DNA of 64,000 bases from Kibdelosporangium persicum (GTDB lineage: Bacteria; Actinomycetota; Actinomycetes; Mycobacteriales; Pseudonocardiaceae), in NCBI RefSeq assembly GCF_013280595.1, contig NZ_JAAATY010000023.1, positions 1-64,000 of the forward strand. The letters run 5' to 3'. The notes beneath the pieces are model-generated. The model was not told where the DNA came from and made no database searches. It saw only the letters and a program-made list of their open reading frames with translations. This document shows, one piece after another, positions 17,347 to 25,898 of this stretch. Position 1 is the first letter of the stretch. The number at the start of each line of letters is the position of its first letter. The position numbers and the translations under genes were made by a program.

Positions 17347-17433
17347 TAAGCCCGGCCTGCTGTTTTCAGGCAGGCAGGACCGTGCGCGAGCACAGAGGTG
17401 GGGCAAGAGATCGTTCGCGCGCGCAGGCTTCGA

Positions 17434-18246
17434 TCAGGGCTTTCGGGCGACGCCTGTCAGCAGGAGGTAGTCGCCGTCCACCTTGGGCGTGATCAACGGG
17501 CCGTCCGGCCACCATTCCCACGGGTGGACCAGGCCCGGTTCGACGATTTCCGTGCCGGTGAAGAACGCCTCGATCTGCTCGCGCGTGCGGAAGACGCACG
17601 TGTCCATCAGCGCCTTGAACCGGGACTGGACTTCCTGCGCGAGTTCCGCGCGTGTGCTGCCGTCGGCCGGGTTGTAGAGGTGGGAGATCGCGATGTACGA
17701 GCCGGACGGCAGGGCGTCGACGTACTTCGCCATCACGCCTGCCGGATCGTCCTTGTCCGCTACGTGGTGCAACGTGTTGCACTGGATCAGGGCCATCGGC
17801 CTGGTCCAGTCGAGGTAGCGGGTGACAGTCGGGTCCTGTAACAGCTCTTCCGGCTGGCGCAGGTCACCGACCACGAAATGGGTCCGGTCGTTCTCCTCCA
17901 GCAGGGCCCGTCCGTGCGCCGCCACCATCGGGTCGTTGTCGACGTAGACGACCTGTGCCTCGGCGTTGATCCGTTGCACCGCCTGGTGGGTGTTCTCCGC
18001 GGTCGGCAGGCCCGAGCCCAGGTCGAGGAACTGGTCGATGCCCGCCCCGCCCGCCAGGAAGCGCACCGCCCTGATCAGCCAGTACCTGGCCTCCTGGCCC
18101 GTTCTGGCGGACTCCGGCGCCACCTGCAGGATCTGCTGGTACACCTGCCGGTCGACCTCGTAGTGGTCCTTCCCGCCGAGGAACGCGTCGTAGACGCGCG
18201 CGATGCTCGGCACCGTCGGGTCGATCTCCGGCAGGTTGGTGGCCAT
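17434..18246 (-). CDS. SAV2177-family SAM-dependent methyltransferase (DUF574 type)
   Basis: A 270-aa protein with the family opening (DPTVPSIARVYDAFLGGKDHYEVDR), the SAM-binding motif FLDLGSGLPTAENTHQAV near 72-90, VVYVDNDPMV, and a late YLLLTGVARKP strand. These proteins are extremely abundant in actinomycetes, with several to dozens of paralogues and unknown substrates. The MITE and a weak GCCTGC/GCAGGC hairpin (17355-17375) lie downstream. It is divergent from the phosphotransferase gene with a 74-bp shared promoter region. The N- and C-termini look complete. Confidence 0.88.
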   Translation of the reverse strand: MATNLPEIDPTVPSIARVYDAFLGGKDHYEVDRQVYQQILQVAPESARTGQEARYWLIRAVRFLAGGAGIDQFLDLGSGLPTAENTHQAVQRINAEAQVVYVDNDPMVAAHGRALLEENDRTHFVVGDLRQPEELLQDPTVTRYLDWTRPMALIQCNTLHHVADKDDPAGVMAKYVDALPSGSYIAISHLYNPADGSTRAELAQEVQSRFKALMDTCVFRTREQIEAFFTGTEIVEPGLVHPWEWWPDGPLITPKVDGDYLLLTGVARKP

Positions 18247-18320
18247 GAACCAAGATTATCGGTTCCGGCCGGCCGATGATCCGGGAGGCTCGGTTCAAGA
18301 TCATCTGAGAGCCTTGACCA

Positions 18321-19265
18321 GTGACGTCAGCGGAGGTATGGACCACTGCGGCCTGGCGGGAAGTCGTCCAGGCGTGGGTGGACGAGCGGCTGGCCGAGGC
18401 AAGCATCCGACGCATAGGCGACCTGACGCAGCCGCGCGTCCGGCCGTGGGGCACGGTGCTGACCGCGCCGACGTCGCAGGGCGTGATCTGGGTCAAGGCG
18501 CCGGGGCCACAGACGGTCTTCGAGGTCGCGCTGTACGAGGTGCTGCGCGACGTCGCGCCGGAGTGGGTGCTTGAGCCGATCGCGATCGACGTCCAGCGCG
18601 GGTGGCTGGTGCTGCCGGACGGCGGGACCGCGGTGCGCGAGTCCACGGCCGATCCGGTCGAGAGCATGATGAAGATCCTCCCGCAGTACGGCGAACTACA
18701 GCGGCGGCTGTCACCGCACGTCGATCGCCTGCTGGCGGCCGGGGTGGCCGACATGCGCGCCGAGACCGTTCCGCGGCGGTTCGACGAGGCGGTGGACGCG
18801 GTGCGCGCAAGGCCGCACGACAAGGCACTGGTCGAGCGGATCGTGGACCGGCGCGACCTGGTGGTGGAGCGGGCCGGACAGCTCACGATCGCGCCGAGCC
18901 TCGACCACAACGACCTGCACCTCGGGAACGTGTTCCTGCGAGGCGACCGCGCGGTGTTCTACGACTGGGGCGACAGCGTGGTGTCGCACCCGTTCGCCAG
19001 CATGCTCGTGGCCATCGGGCACAACGCCGACCAGGCCGTGGTCGCGCGGCTGCGGGACAGCTACCTGGAGGCCTTCACCGACCTCGCGCCGCGCAGGGAG
19101 CTGGCCGAGCAGATCGACCTCGCCTGCTGGATCGGCATGATCGCGCGGACGCTGGTCTGGGACCGGGCGCTCGGCGCCGGCCCAGCCCCGGAGAAGTGGG
19201 CGACCGCATCACTGGAGACGCTTTCCGGCCTGCTGGACGGAAACTGGCTTAAGGTGGCGCAATGA
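18321..19265 (+). CDS. Aminoglycoside phosphotransferase (APH)-family kinase
   Basis: A 314-aa protein of the APH/choline-kinase fold. The catalytic motif SLDHNDLHLGNVFL (Brenner-type HxDxxxxN) is near 195-208, and the metal-binding FYDWGDS lies about 15 residues later. The N-lobe is reduced and lacks an obvious Gly-rich loop. Such proteins phosphorylate small molecules; resistance cannot be assumed. It starts with GTG at 18321 and overlaps the next gene, a LigD polymerase, by ATGA at 19262-19265, so the two are cotranscribed and coupled. That pairing is unusual and hints at a housekeeping or DNA-damage-linked role. Confidence 0.8.
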   Translation: MTSAEVWTTAAWREVVQAWVDERLAEASIRRIGDLTQPRVRPWGTVLTAPTSQGVIWVKAPGPQTVFEVALYEVLRDVAPEWVLEPIAIDVQRGWLVLPDGGTAVRESTADPVESMMKILPQYGELQRRLSPHVDRLLAAGVADMRAETVPRRFDEAVDAVRARPHDKALVERIVDRRDLVVERAGQLTIAPSLDHNDLHLGNVFLRGDRAVFYDWGDSVVSHPFASMLVAIGHNADQAVVARLRDSYLEAFTDLAPRRELAEQIDLACWIGMIARTLVWDRALGAGPAPEKWATASLETLSGLLDGNWLKVAQ

Positions 19266-20200
19266 GCGATGAAGAGCGGGACGGCGTCGCGCTGACCAAT
19301 CTCGACCAGTCGCTGTTCGAGGGCGCGACCAAACGCGACCTGGTCGACTACCTCGACGCCGTGTCCGGCCGGATCGTCCCGGTGCTGTCCGGCAGGCCGC
19401 TGTCGGTGATCCGGATCCTGCGCGGCCAAGGCCCGTTCATGCAGAAGAACGTCCCGAAGTACACGCCGCCGTTCGTGCGCACGGTGAAGCTGTGGGCCGA
19501 GTCGTCCAAGCGTGAGGTGTCGTACGCGCTGTGCGACGACCGCAAGACCCTGTTGTGGTTCGGCAATCAGCGTGCGGTGGAGTACCACCCGGGGCTGATG
19601 AAAGCGGAGTCGGATCATCCCACGCACATGATCCTCGATCTCGACCCGCCGGAGGGAGACGCGTTCCCGCTCGTCGTGCGGGCGGCGCATCTGGTTCGTC
19701 AGGCACTGGCCGACTCCGGCCTGGAGGGAGCCGTGAAAACCAGCGGTGCCAAGGGAGTCCATATCTTCGTGCCGCTGGAACGGCACAACATAGAGGACGT
19801 CGCCGCCGCGACCCGTGCGCTCGCCGCCCGCGCCGAACGGATCGATCCCGGGCTGGCGACGACCGCGTTCATCCGGGACGACCGGCACGGCAAGGTCTTC
19901 CTCGACTCCACCCGTGCGGGCGGCGCGACCGTGGTCGCCGCCTACAGTCCTCGCCTGCGGCCAGGCCTTCCGGTGTCGTTCCCGATCTCGTGGGACGACC
20001 TGGAATCCGTGTCACCGCGTGACTTCACCGTGCACAACGTCGCCGGGCTGCTGGGCGACGGCGACCCGTGGGCGGAGAACATGCCTGCGCCGCAAAGCCT
20101 TGGCGCGGACCTGATCGAGGAGGGCCACACGATCCCGATCGCCCGCGTGCAGGCCATGCACGAAGGGAAACGCCGCGCCCGTGCCCGGCGTACCGAATGA
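19262..20200 (+). CDS. LigD-type end-joining polymerase/primase domain protein
   Basis: A 312-aa stand-alone polymerase domain of the archaeo-eukaryotic primase superfamily. Key features are SNLDK-like LTNLDQSLF at the start, the metal-binding LDLDPPEGDAFP, the KTSGAKGVHIFVPL nucleotide-binding segment, DSTRAGGATVVAAYSPR and SWDDLESVSPRDFTVHNV. In bacterial non-homologous end joining this domain fills gaps and adds ribonucleotides at double-strand breaks, with Ku and a ligase. Neither Ku nor ligase genes are in the window. Length is typical of single-domain actinobacterial versions. A fragment of a second such gene lies at 63407-63490. Confidence 0.87.
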   Translation: MSDEERDGVALTNLDQSLFEGATKRDLVDYLDAVSGRIVPVLSGRPLSVIRILRGQGPFMQKNVPKYTPPFVRTVKLWAESSKREVSYALCDDRKTLLWFGNQRAVEYHPGLMKAESDHPTHMILDLDPPEGDAFPLVVRAAHLVRQALADSGLEGAVKTSGAKGVHIFVPLERHNIEDVAAATRALAARAERIDPGLATTAFIRDDRHGKVFLDSTRAGGATVVAAYSPRLRPGLPVSFPISWDDLESVSPRDFTVHNVAGLLGDGDPWAENMPAPQSLGADLIEEGHTIPIARVQAMHEGKRRARARRTE

Positions 20201-20367
20201 GTGGCCGGTCGCCCGGTCCGCACCCTGGATGACGGGCATCGTCCGAAGGCGTCAACCGGTTGAGCGGCCGGTGCCCGCCGGGGCGGACGCCTGAGTTGAT
20301 CCGCAGGTGGTGACCTGGAAAAGCCCTCCGTGGATTCGTCCGCACGGGGTTCGGGTACGTAACGGAC

Positions 20368-21042
20368 ATGGGTTCGGATGTCCAAGATGCGTTGATACGG
20401 ACCGTCACCAAAGTGGCGAGCGCGCTCCGGCCGACCGGAGTGCGTTTCGCGTTGACCGGCGGCTGCGCCGTCTACGCGCGCGGCGGGCCGGAGACCGAGC
20501 ACGACGTCGACATCCTGATTCTCGAACAGGACGTGCCGACCGCGGTGAAGGCGTTGGTGGATGCGGGTTTCCGGGCAGCCGACCCGCCGGAGGAGTGGCT
20601 GACCAAGGTCTACGACGGCGACCGGCTGGTGGACCTGATCTTCCGGGCGAACGAACGTCAGGTGACGCCGGAGATGCTCGACGAGGCCGAGGAGATCCGC
20701 GTCGGCCCCACGGTCATGCACGTGCAGAGCGGCACCGACGTGATGATCGGCAAGCTGCTGGCCCTGGAGGTGCATCGCTGTGACCTGGCCGCACTGCTGC
20801 CGATCGCCCGTGCGCTGCGGGAGCAGATCGACTGGCCCCGGGTCCGCGCGGAGACCGCGCGGTCGCCGTACGCCGAGGCTTTCCTGTTGCTGTGCGACCG
20901 GTTGGCGATCACGGACGACGAAGAAGGAGAAGGGAGGCGGAGCGATGACCCCGCCGCAGTATCTGGTGGCACACCTGCGCACCACGTTGGCCGAGGATCC
21001 CAGAACGGCCGAGCAAGGAGTGCGAGTGACCGTGCGGGGTGA
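20368..21042 (+). CDS. Nucleotidyltransferase-like protein
   Basis: A 224-aa protein whose first 185 residues have a minimal nucleotidyltransferase fold: FALTGGCAVYARGGPETEHDVDILIL supplies the GG and paired acidic residues, followed by a helical region. It resembles the families used in antitoxin/toxin and sugar-modification contexts, but no partner toxin is seen. The last 33 codons overlap the BON gene by 98 bases, and this tail is low-complexity. A frameshift or recent stop loss could have lengthened the protein. It heads a co-directional set with BON and metallophosphoesterase genes. Confidence 0.65.
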   Translation: MGSDVQDALIRTVTKVASALRPTGVRFALTGGCAVYARGGPETEHDVDILILEQDVPTAVKALVDAGFRAADPPEEWLTKVYDGDRLVDLIFRANERQVTPEMLDEAEEIRVGPTVMHVQSGTDVMIGKLLALEVHRCDLAALLPIARALREQIDWPRVRAETARSPYAEAFLLLCDRLAITDDEEGEGRRSDDPAAVSGGTPAHHVGRGSQNGRARSASDRAG

Positions 21043-21193
21043 GCACATCGTCGTCAGTGGTGACGTGGCCACCGAGCAGCGTCGCGCCGAAATCTCCGAG
21101 GTGCTCAGGGACGTGGCGCCGGACATGGTGATTCACAACGACATCCGCGTGGTGTGCGCGGACGAGCCGACCAGGCGGGAGGAGCTGAGGTGA
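20945..21193 (+). CDS. BON-domain protein
   Basis: An 82-aa protein. It is almost entirely one BON domain (QYLVAHLRTTLAEDPRTAEQGVRVTVRGEHIVVSGDVATEQRRAEISEVLRD), the alpha/beta module of OsmY-like stress proteins that binds phospholipid or other ligands. There is no signal peptide. ATG 20945 follows GGAGGCGG. It starts inside the 3' end of the nucleotidyltransferase gene, and its TGA overlaps the GTG of the next gene (GTGA), so the three genes are tightly coupled. A stress role is inferred from the family only. Confidence 0.75.
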   Translation: MTPPQYLVAHLRTTLAEDPRTAEQGVRVTVRGEHIVVSGDVATEQRRAEISEVLRDVAPDMVIHNDIRVVCADEPTRREELR

Positions 21194-21909
21194 TCCGGAT
21201 CGCGGCGGTGGGTGACGTGCATTTGGGCGAGGACGCGCGTGGCCGCCTGCGTCCCGCGCTGGAGCATCTCGGCGACCACGCCGACGTGCTCCTGCTCGCC
21301 GGTGACCTGACCAGGCACGGCGCGCTGGACGAGGCACAGGTGGTGGCGGACGAGTTCGCCGATCTGCCGGTTCCGGTGATCGCCGTGCTCGGCAACCACG
21401 ACTACCACAGCGACAAGCAGGTCGAGATCACCGACCTGCTGATGGAGCGCGGTATCCGGGTACTGGAGGGCACCAGCGTGACGCTCCGGATCGGCGAGTG
21501 CTCGCTCGGCATCGCCGGTGCCAAGGGGTTCGGCGGCGGCTTCGCCGGCAAGTCCGGCAGTGTGTTCGGTGAACCGGAAATGAAGGCATTTGTCCAGCAC
21601 ACGGTCGAGATCTCCGACCGGTTGCGGGCCGCACTGGCCGAACTGGACACCGACATCAAGATCGCGCTGACGCACTACTCGCCGGTCGCCGACACGCTGC
21701 GCGGCGAACCGCCGGAGATCTTCCCGTTCCTGGGCTGCTACCAGCTCGCCGAAGCGATCGACGCGACCAATGTGGACCTCGCGATCCACGGGCACGCGCA
21801 CTTCGGCACGGAACAGGGTGTCACGGCGGGCGGCGTACGCGTGCGCAACGTCGCCCAGCCCGTGATCGGTTCAGCCTTTGCCGTGTACTGCGTCGAGGGC
21901 GGGCAGTAG
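21190..21909 (+). CDS. Calcineurin-like metallophosphoesterase
   Basis: A 239-aa protein with the full metallophosphoesterase motif set: AVGDVHLGED near 6-15, LLAGDLTRHG, LGNHDYHS, LTHYSPVAD and IHGHAHFG. This is a dinuclear-metal phosphatase or phosphodiesterase of YmdB/Icc-like size. GTG 21190 is chosen because it overlaps the BON stop and homology begins at once. The last 39 bases overlap the convergent LLM oxidoreductase gene. Substrate unknown. Confidence 0.85.
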   Translation: MIRIAAVGDVHLGEDARGRLRPALEHLGDHADVLLLAGDLTRHGALDEAQVVADEFADLPVPVIAVLGNHDYHSDKQVEITDLLMERGIRVLEGTSVTLRIGECSLGIAGAKGFGGGFAGKSGSVFGEPEMKAFVQHTVEISDRLRAALAELDTDIKIALTHYSPVADTLRGEPPEIFPFLGCYQLAEAIDATNVDLAIHGHAHFGTEQGVTAGGVRVRNVAQPVIGSAFAVYCVEGGQ

Positions 21910-22845
21910 CCTGTCCCTGGCGAACTCGAGGAAGCCGTCCTGGTGATCGCCGCCGATCTGCACGATCGCCAGGTCGGTGAACCCGGCGTCGGCGTACTGC
22001 TTGGCGCTCTTCAGGATCGGTTCGACGTCGGGTCCACAGGGGATGGACTCGGCCACGTCCTCGGGGCGGACGAACGAGGTCGCCGCGGCGAAGCTGCTGA
22101 CGTCCGGCAGTTCGGCGTTGACCTTCCAGCCGCCGCCGAACCAGCGGAACTGCTCGTGCGCGCGCTTGATCGCCGCGTCGCGGTCCGGGTCCCAGCAGAC
22201 CGGCATCTGGCCGATCTTACGGCCCGGCTCGGACTTCAGGCCGCTCCACCGCTTGCACAGCTCCGCGTCCGGCTGCACCGCGATCATGTGGTCGCCCAGG
22301 GGCGCGAGGTGGGTGATCGACTGCTCACCGGAGACCGCGACCCCGACCGGCGTGCGGACGTCCGGCAGGTCCCAGAGTTTCGCGGCGTCCACCCGGAAGT
22401 GTGAACCGCTGTAGCTGAAGTACCCGCCGTCGAAGAGCCCGTGGATGATCTGCAGTGCCTCGGCGAGCATCTCGTGCCGGATGTTCACCGGCGGCCAGCC
22501 GCGGCCGATGACGTGCTCGTTGAGGTTCTCCCCGGCGCCGACGCCGAGGGTGAATCTGTTGTCCGACAGGATCTGCATGGTCGCGGCCTGCTGGGCGACG
22601 ACCGCGGGGTGGTACCGCATGATCGGGCACGTCACGTAGGTCATCAACTCGACGCGTTCGGTGCGTTCGGCCACCGCACCGAGCACTGTCCACGCGTTGG
22701 GCGCGTGCCCTTGTTCGGCGAGCCACGGGAAGTAGTGGTCGCTGGACACCTCGAACGCGAATCCGGCCGCTTCGGCCCGCACCGCGTGCTCGACCAGCTG
22801 TTTGGGACCGGCCTGTTCGGTCATCAGCGTGTATCCGATGCGCAT
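21871..22845 (-). CDS. F420-dependent LLM-class oxidoreductase
   Basis: A 324-aa TIM-barrel protein of the luciferase-like superfamily, close to the F420-dependent glucose-6-phosphate-dehydrogenase-like branch. Visible are IGYTLMTEQAGPKQLVEHAVRAEAAGFAFEVSSDHYFPW, LMTYVTCPIMRYHPAVVAQQAAT and TLGVGAGENLNEHVIG. F420 use fits an actinomycete. ATG 22845 matches the family start (MRIGYTLMTEQ). It overlaps the convergent metallophosphoesterase by 39 bp and is divergent from the CBS gene with only 54 bp between. The real substrate is unknown; the name reflects fold and cofactor. Confidence 0.85.
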   Translation of the reverse strand: MRIGYTLMTEQAGPKQLVEHAVRAEAAGFAFEVSSDHYFPWLAEQGHAPNAWTVLGAVAERTERVELMTYVTCPIMRYHPAVVAQQAATMQILSDNRFTLGVGAGENLNEHVIGRGWPPVNIRHEMLAEALQIIHGLFDGGYFSYSGSHFRVDAAKLWDLPDVRTPVGVAVSGEQSITHLAPLGDHMIAVQPDAELCKRWSGLKSEPGRKIGQMPVCWDPDRDAAIKRAHEQFRWFGGGWKVNAELPDVSSFAAATSFVRPEDVAESIPCGPDVEPILKSAKQYADAGFTDLAIVQIGGDHQDGFLEFARDRLLPALDAVHGKG

Positions 22846-22899
22846 GGGTGTGGGCTTCCCGCTGCCGGGTATCCGGAAACAGCGACGAAAGGAGACGCG

Positions 22900-23319
22900 A
22901 TGACGCGCGCACGCGAGATCATGACGCCTGACCCGGCCTGTGTCCGGTCGAGCCAGACGATTCGTGAGGCGGCGCAGCTGATGGCTGACAAGGGCGTTGG
23001 CGCGCTGCCGATCTGTGGTGAGGACAACCGTCTCAAAGGGATGATCACCGACCGTGACATCGTGGTGAAGGTGCTGGCCGAGGGCAAGGACCCGCGGTCG
23101 GTCACCGCGGGCGAGCTCGCCCAGGGCGAGGCCGTCACGATCGGCGCGGACGACGAGGCCACGGAGATCATGAAGACCATGGCCCAGCACAAGGTGCGCA
23201 GGCTGCCGGTGATCGACGGGCACGACCTGGTCGGCATCATCGCCACGGCGGACGTCGCCAGGGCGCTGCCGGAACCCCAGGTGGGTGACCTGGTCGAGGC
23301 GCTTTCGGTGGACAGGTGA
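22900..23319 (+). CDS. Tandem CBS-domain protein (Hrp1-like)
   Basis: A 139-aa protein made of two CBS motifs (about 4-60 and 70-130): REIMTPDPACVRSSQTIREAAQLMADKGVGALPI and EIMKTMAQHKVRRLPVIDGHDLVGIIATADVA. It resembles mycobacterial hypoxic response protein 1 in size and layout. Such pairs bind adenine nucleotides or related ligands. The start at 22900 follows AAAGGAG. Its TGA overlaps the ATG of the TPP enzyme (TGATG), so the two are coupled and may be partners. Confidence 0.85.
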   Translation: MTRAREIMTPDPACVRSSQTIREAAQLMADKGVGALPICGEDNRLKGMITDRDIVVKVLAEGKDPRSVTAGELAQGEAVTIGADDEATEIMKTMAQHKVRRLPVIDGHDLVGIIATADVARALPEPQVGDLVEALSVDR

Positions 23320-25100
23320 TGGCCGAGACCGTTGGCGACTACATACTGCAACGTCTCCGGGACTGGCACGTGGACCAGGTCTTCGGGTACCCGGGGGACG
23401 GCATCAACGGAATCGTGGCCGCGTTCGGCAAGGCGGGGAACCGGCCACGGTTCGTCCAGTCCCGGCACGAGGAGATGTCCGCGTTCCAGGCGGTCGGGTA
23501 CGCCAAGTTCAGCGACAGTCCCGGAGTCTGCCTGGCGACGTCGGGCCCCGGTGCCGTCCATCTGCTGAACGGCCTGTACGACGCGAAGCTGGACCACGTT
23601 CCGGTGGTCGCGATCGTCGGCCAGACCGCCCGCACCGCGCGGGGCGGCAGCTACCAGCAGGAAGTCGACCTGCAGGCGCTGGTGAAGGACGTGGCCAGTG
23701 AGTACTCGGTCGAGGTCACGGTGGCCGAGCAACTGCCGAACGCCCTCGACCGTGCCTTCCGCACGGCGATCGCGCGCAGTGCCCCCACCGCGGTGATCAT
23801 CCCGAACGACGTGCAGGAAGAGGCCTACCAGCCGCCGAAGCACGAGTTCAAGTACGTGCCGTCCAGCAGGCCCGGCCTGGCCTCGCCGGTGCTCACGCCG
23901 CCGCCGGGGGAGATCGAGCGGGCGGCTGAGGTGCTCAACGCCGGGCAGAAGGTCGCGATCCTGATCGGGCAGGGTGCCCGGCACGCGACCGCCGAGGTCC
24001 GGCAGGTCGCCGAGCTGACCGGTGCCGGTGTCGCGAAGGCCTTGCTGGGCAAGGACGTGCTCGCCGACGACCTGCCGTACGTGACCGGGTCGATCGGGCT
24101 GCTGGGCACCAGGCCGAGTTACGAGCTGATGCGCGACTGCGACACGTTGCTGATCATCGGCTCGAACTTCCCGTACAGCCAGTTCCTGCCGGAGTACGGC
24201 AAAGCCAGGGCCGTGCAGATCGATGTGGACGGTACGCGGATCGGCATGCGGTACCCGACGGAGGTCAACCTTGTCGGTGACTCGCACGCCACCCTCCGGG
24301 CGTTGCTGCCTTTACTGCGGCGCAAGGACGACCGGTCGTGGCGGGACAAGATCGAGAAGGACGTCGTCGCGTGGTGGCGGACCATGGAGCACCAGGCCAT
24401 GGTCACCGCGGATCCGATCAACCCGATGCGGATCGTGCACGAACTGTCGCTGCGGGCGCCGGACAACCTGATCGTCACCGCCGACTCCGGGTCGTCGACG
24501 AACTGGTACGCGCGGAACCTGAGGATGCGCGGCCGGATGCGTGGCTCGTTGTCCGGCACTTTGGCCACCATGGGCGCTGGTGTGCCGTACGCGATCGGTG
24601 CGAAGTTCGCGCATCCCGACCGGCCGGTGGTCGCGCTGGTCGGCGACGGCGCCATGCAGATGAACGGCCTCGCCGAGCTGATCACCATCGCCCGGTACCA
24701 GGACCTGTGGCCCGACCGCCGGTGCGTGGTCTGCGTGTTCCACAACAACGACCTCAACCAGGTGACGTGGGAACTGCGGGCGATGGGCGGTGCGCCCAAG
24801 TTCGAGGAGTCCCAGACGCTGCCGGACGTCAACTACGCGGCCTTCGCGGCTTCGCTGGGCCTGCTCGCGCTCAATGTGGACACTCCGGACGACCTCGGCC
24901 CGGCGTGGGACCAGGCGTTGGGCGCGGACCGGCCCACGGTGCTGGACGTGCGATGTGACGCGGAGATCCCGCCGATCCCGCCGCATGCCACGGCCGAGCA
25001 GCTGAAGTCGGTGACCGAGGCGATCCTGAAGGGCGACCCGAAGGGCGCCAGGATGGCCTACGAGGGCATCAAGACGAAACTCGCCGAGCTCCTACCGTAG
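23319..25100 (+). CDS. Thiamine-pyrophosphate enzyme (pyruvate oxidase/acetolactate synthase-like)
   Basis: A 593-aa enzyme with the three-domain POX/ALS layout. The PYR domain (about 1-180) has the catalytic-type Glu in SRHEEMSAFQAVGYAKF. The central domain spans about 200-330. The PP domain (about 360-540) has the ThDP/Mg motif VGDGAMQMNGLAELITIAR ending in FHNNDLNQ. It is nearest to PoxB-like pyruvate oxidases or quinone dehydrogenases, but lacks anything that fixes the substrate. It is coupled to the CBS gene, whose ligand might regulate it. Its last 9 bases overlap the convergent NrfD gene of the formate dehydrogenase operon. Confidence 0.82.
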   Translation: MAETVGDYILQRLRDWHVDQVFGYPGDGINGIVAAFGKAGNRPRFVQSRHEEMSAFQAVGYAKFSDSPGVCLATSGPGAVHLLNGLYDAKLDHVPVVAIVGQTARTARGGSYQQEVDLQALVKDVASEYSVEVTVAEQLPNALDRAFRTAIARSAPTAVIIPNDVQEEAYQPPKHEFKYVPSSRPGLASPVLTPPPGEIERAAEVLNAGQKVAILIGQGARHATAEVRQVAELTGAGVAKALLGKDVLADDLPYVTGSIGLLGTRPSYELMRDCDTLLIIGSNFPYSQFLPEYGKARAVQIDVDGTRIGMRYPTEVNLVGDSHATLRALLPLLRRKDDRSWRDKIEKDVVAWWRTMEHQAMVTADPINPMRIVHELSLRAPDNLIVTADSGSSTNWYARNLRMRGRMRGSLSGTLATMGAGVPYAIGAKFAHPDRPVVALVGDGAMQMNGLAELITIARYQDLWPDRRCVVCVFHNNDLNQVTWELRAMGGAPKFEESQTLPDVNYAAFAASLGLLALNVDTPDDLGPAWDQALGADRPTVLDVRCDAEIPPIPPHATAEQLKSVTEAILKGDPKGARMAYEGIKTKLAELLP

Positions 25101-25898
25101 TGACTGCTCCTGCCGAAGGGATGCTGGTCCGGCGCGGTAGATGCCGAACCGGGTGCAGACACCGGCCGCCAGGTAGCTGGCACCGGCCAGCACCGACGCC
25201 ACCCGGTGGCGAGGCAGGAGGGACAGACCGGCTCCGGCGACTGTGAGCGCCTTCGCGGCGGTGAGCAGTCCGCTGGACCGGTATGTCTCCACCCGCCGTT
25301 CCAGCACGGCTTCCGAGGCCAGTTCGAGCCCGCCGCCGAGCAGGCCCAGCCGGACGGCCGGACCGGAAGGGCGGCTGAGCAAGGACGCCCCCGCGGCACT
25401 GGCCATGGCGCTGCCCGCGAACACGAACGGCAACTCGGGATAGGCCTGGTGCCAGGCGGGAACCGCGGTGTCGGCGAGCAGAACCGAGGTGTACGTGCAC
25501 ATCGCGGGTCCGAGGATGCCTGCCGCCATCCCGGCCAGCGTGCCGATCCCGCCGAAGCGTCCGGTGACCGAAGTGGCGGCGCTCAAGGCGGTCAGGCCGG
25601 AGAACGGCGCGAGGATCCAGGAGCCCACGGACAACGGTGACGTCACCTTGAACACCCGCAGCATGTTCAGAAACCGCGCGGGACGGCCGAGGTCGTGCAC
25701 GAGCGCGCCCACGCTGGCCAGGGACCCCACGGCGGCGGTGATCCGGGCGGGCCCGACAAGCTCGGAATGCCCGGAAACCTGGGCGGCCACGGCCATCGAG
25801 GCGGACGCACCGGCCATCCCGCCGAGGAAGAGATACGCGGGGACGTCAGGAACCTTCCACACGGGCTCCTTGACGATAGGCCTGCCGTAGTAACCCAT
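25092..25898 (-). CDS. NrfD-like membrane subunit of formate dehydrogenase
   Basis: A 268-aa polytopic protein with eight or so hydrophobic segments. The opening MGYYGRPIVKEPVWKVPDVPAYLFLGGMAGASA is typical of the NrfD/PsrC family, and HDLGRPARFLNMLRVFK follows. NrfD subunits anchor molybdopterin oxidoreductases and pass electrons to menaquinone. It overlaps the Fe-S subunit gene by ATGA at 25895-25898 and so completes a three-subunit membrane formate dehydrogenase. It overlaps the convergent TPP enzyme by 9 bp. Confidence 0.87.
   Translation of the reverse strand: MGYYGRPIVKEPVWKVPDVPAYLFLGGMAGASASMAVAAQVSGHSELVGPARITAAVGSLASVGALVHDLGRPARFLNMLRVFKVTSPLSVGSWILAPFSGLTALSAATSVTGRFGGIGTLAGMAAGILGPAMCTYTSVLLADTAVPAWHQAYPELPFVFAGSAMASAAGASLLSRPSGPAVRLGLLGGGLELASEAVLERRVETYRSSGLLTAAKALTVAGAGLSLLPRHRVASVLAGASYLAAGVCTRFGIYRAGPASLRQEQSLR

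Noticed and set aside
17355-17375. Intrinsic terminator GCCTGC/GCAGGC after the SAV2177 methyltransferase
   Set aside because: The stem is only 6 bp, and no U-tract follows on the minus strand.
18321-19265. Aminoglycoside resistance gene
   Set aside because: The APH fold is clear, but family members have many substrates, and its partner is a DNA polymerase domain; resistance is not supported.
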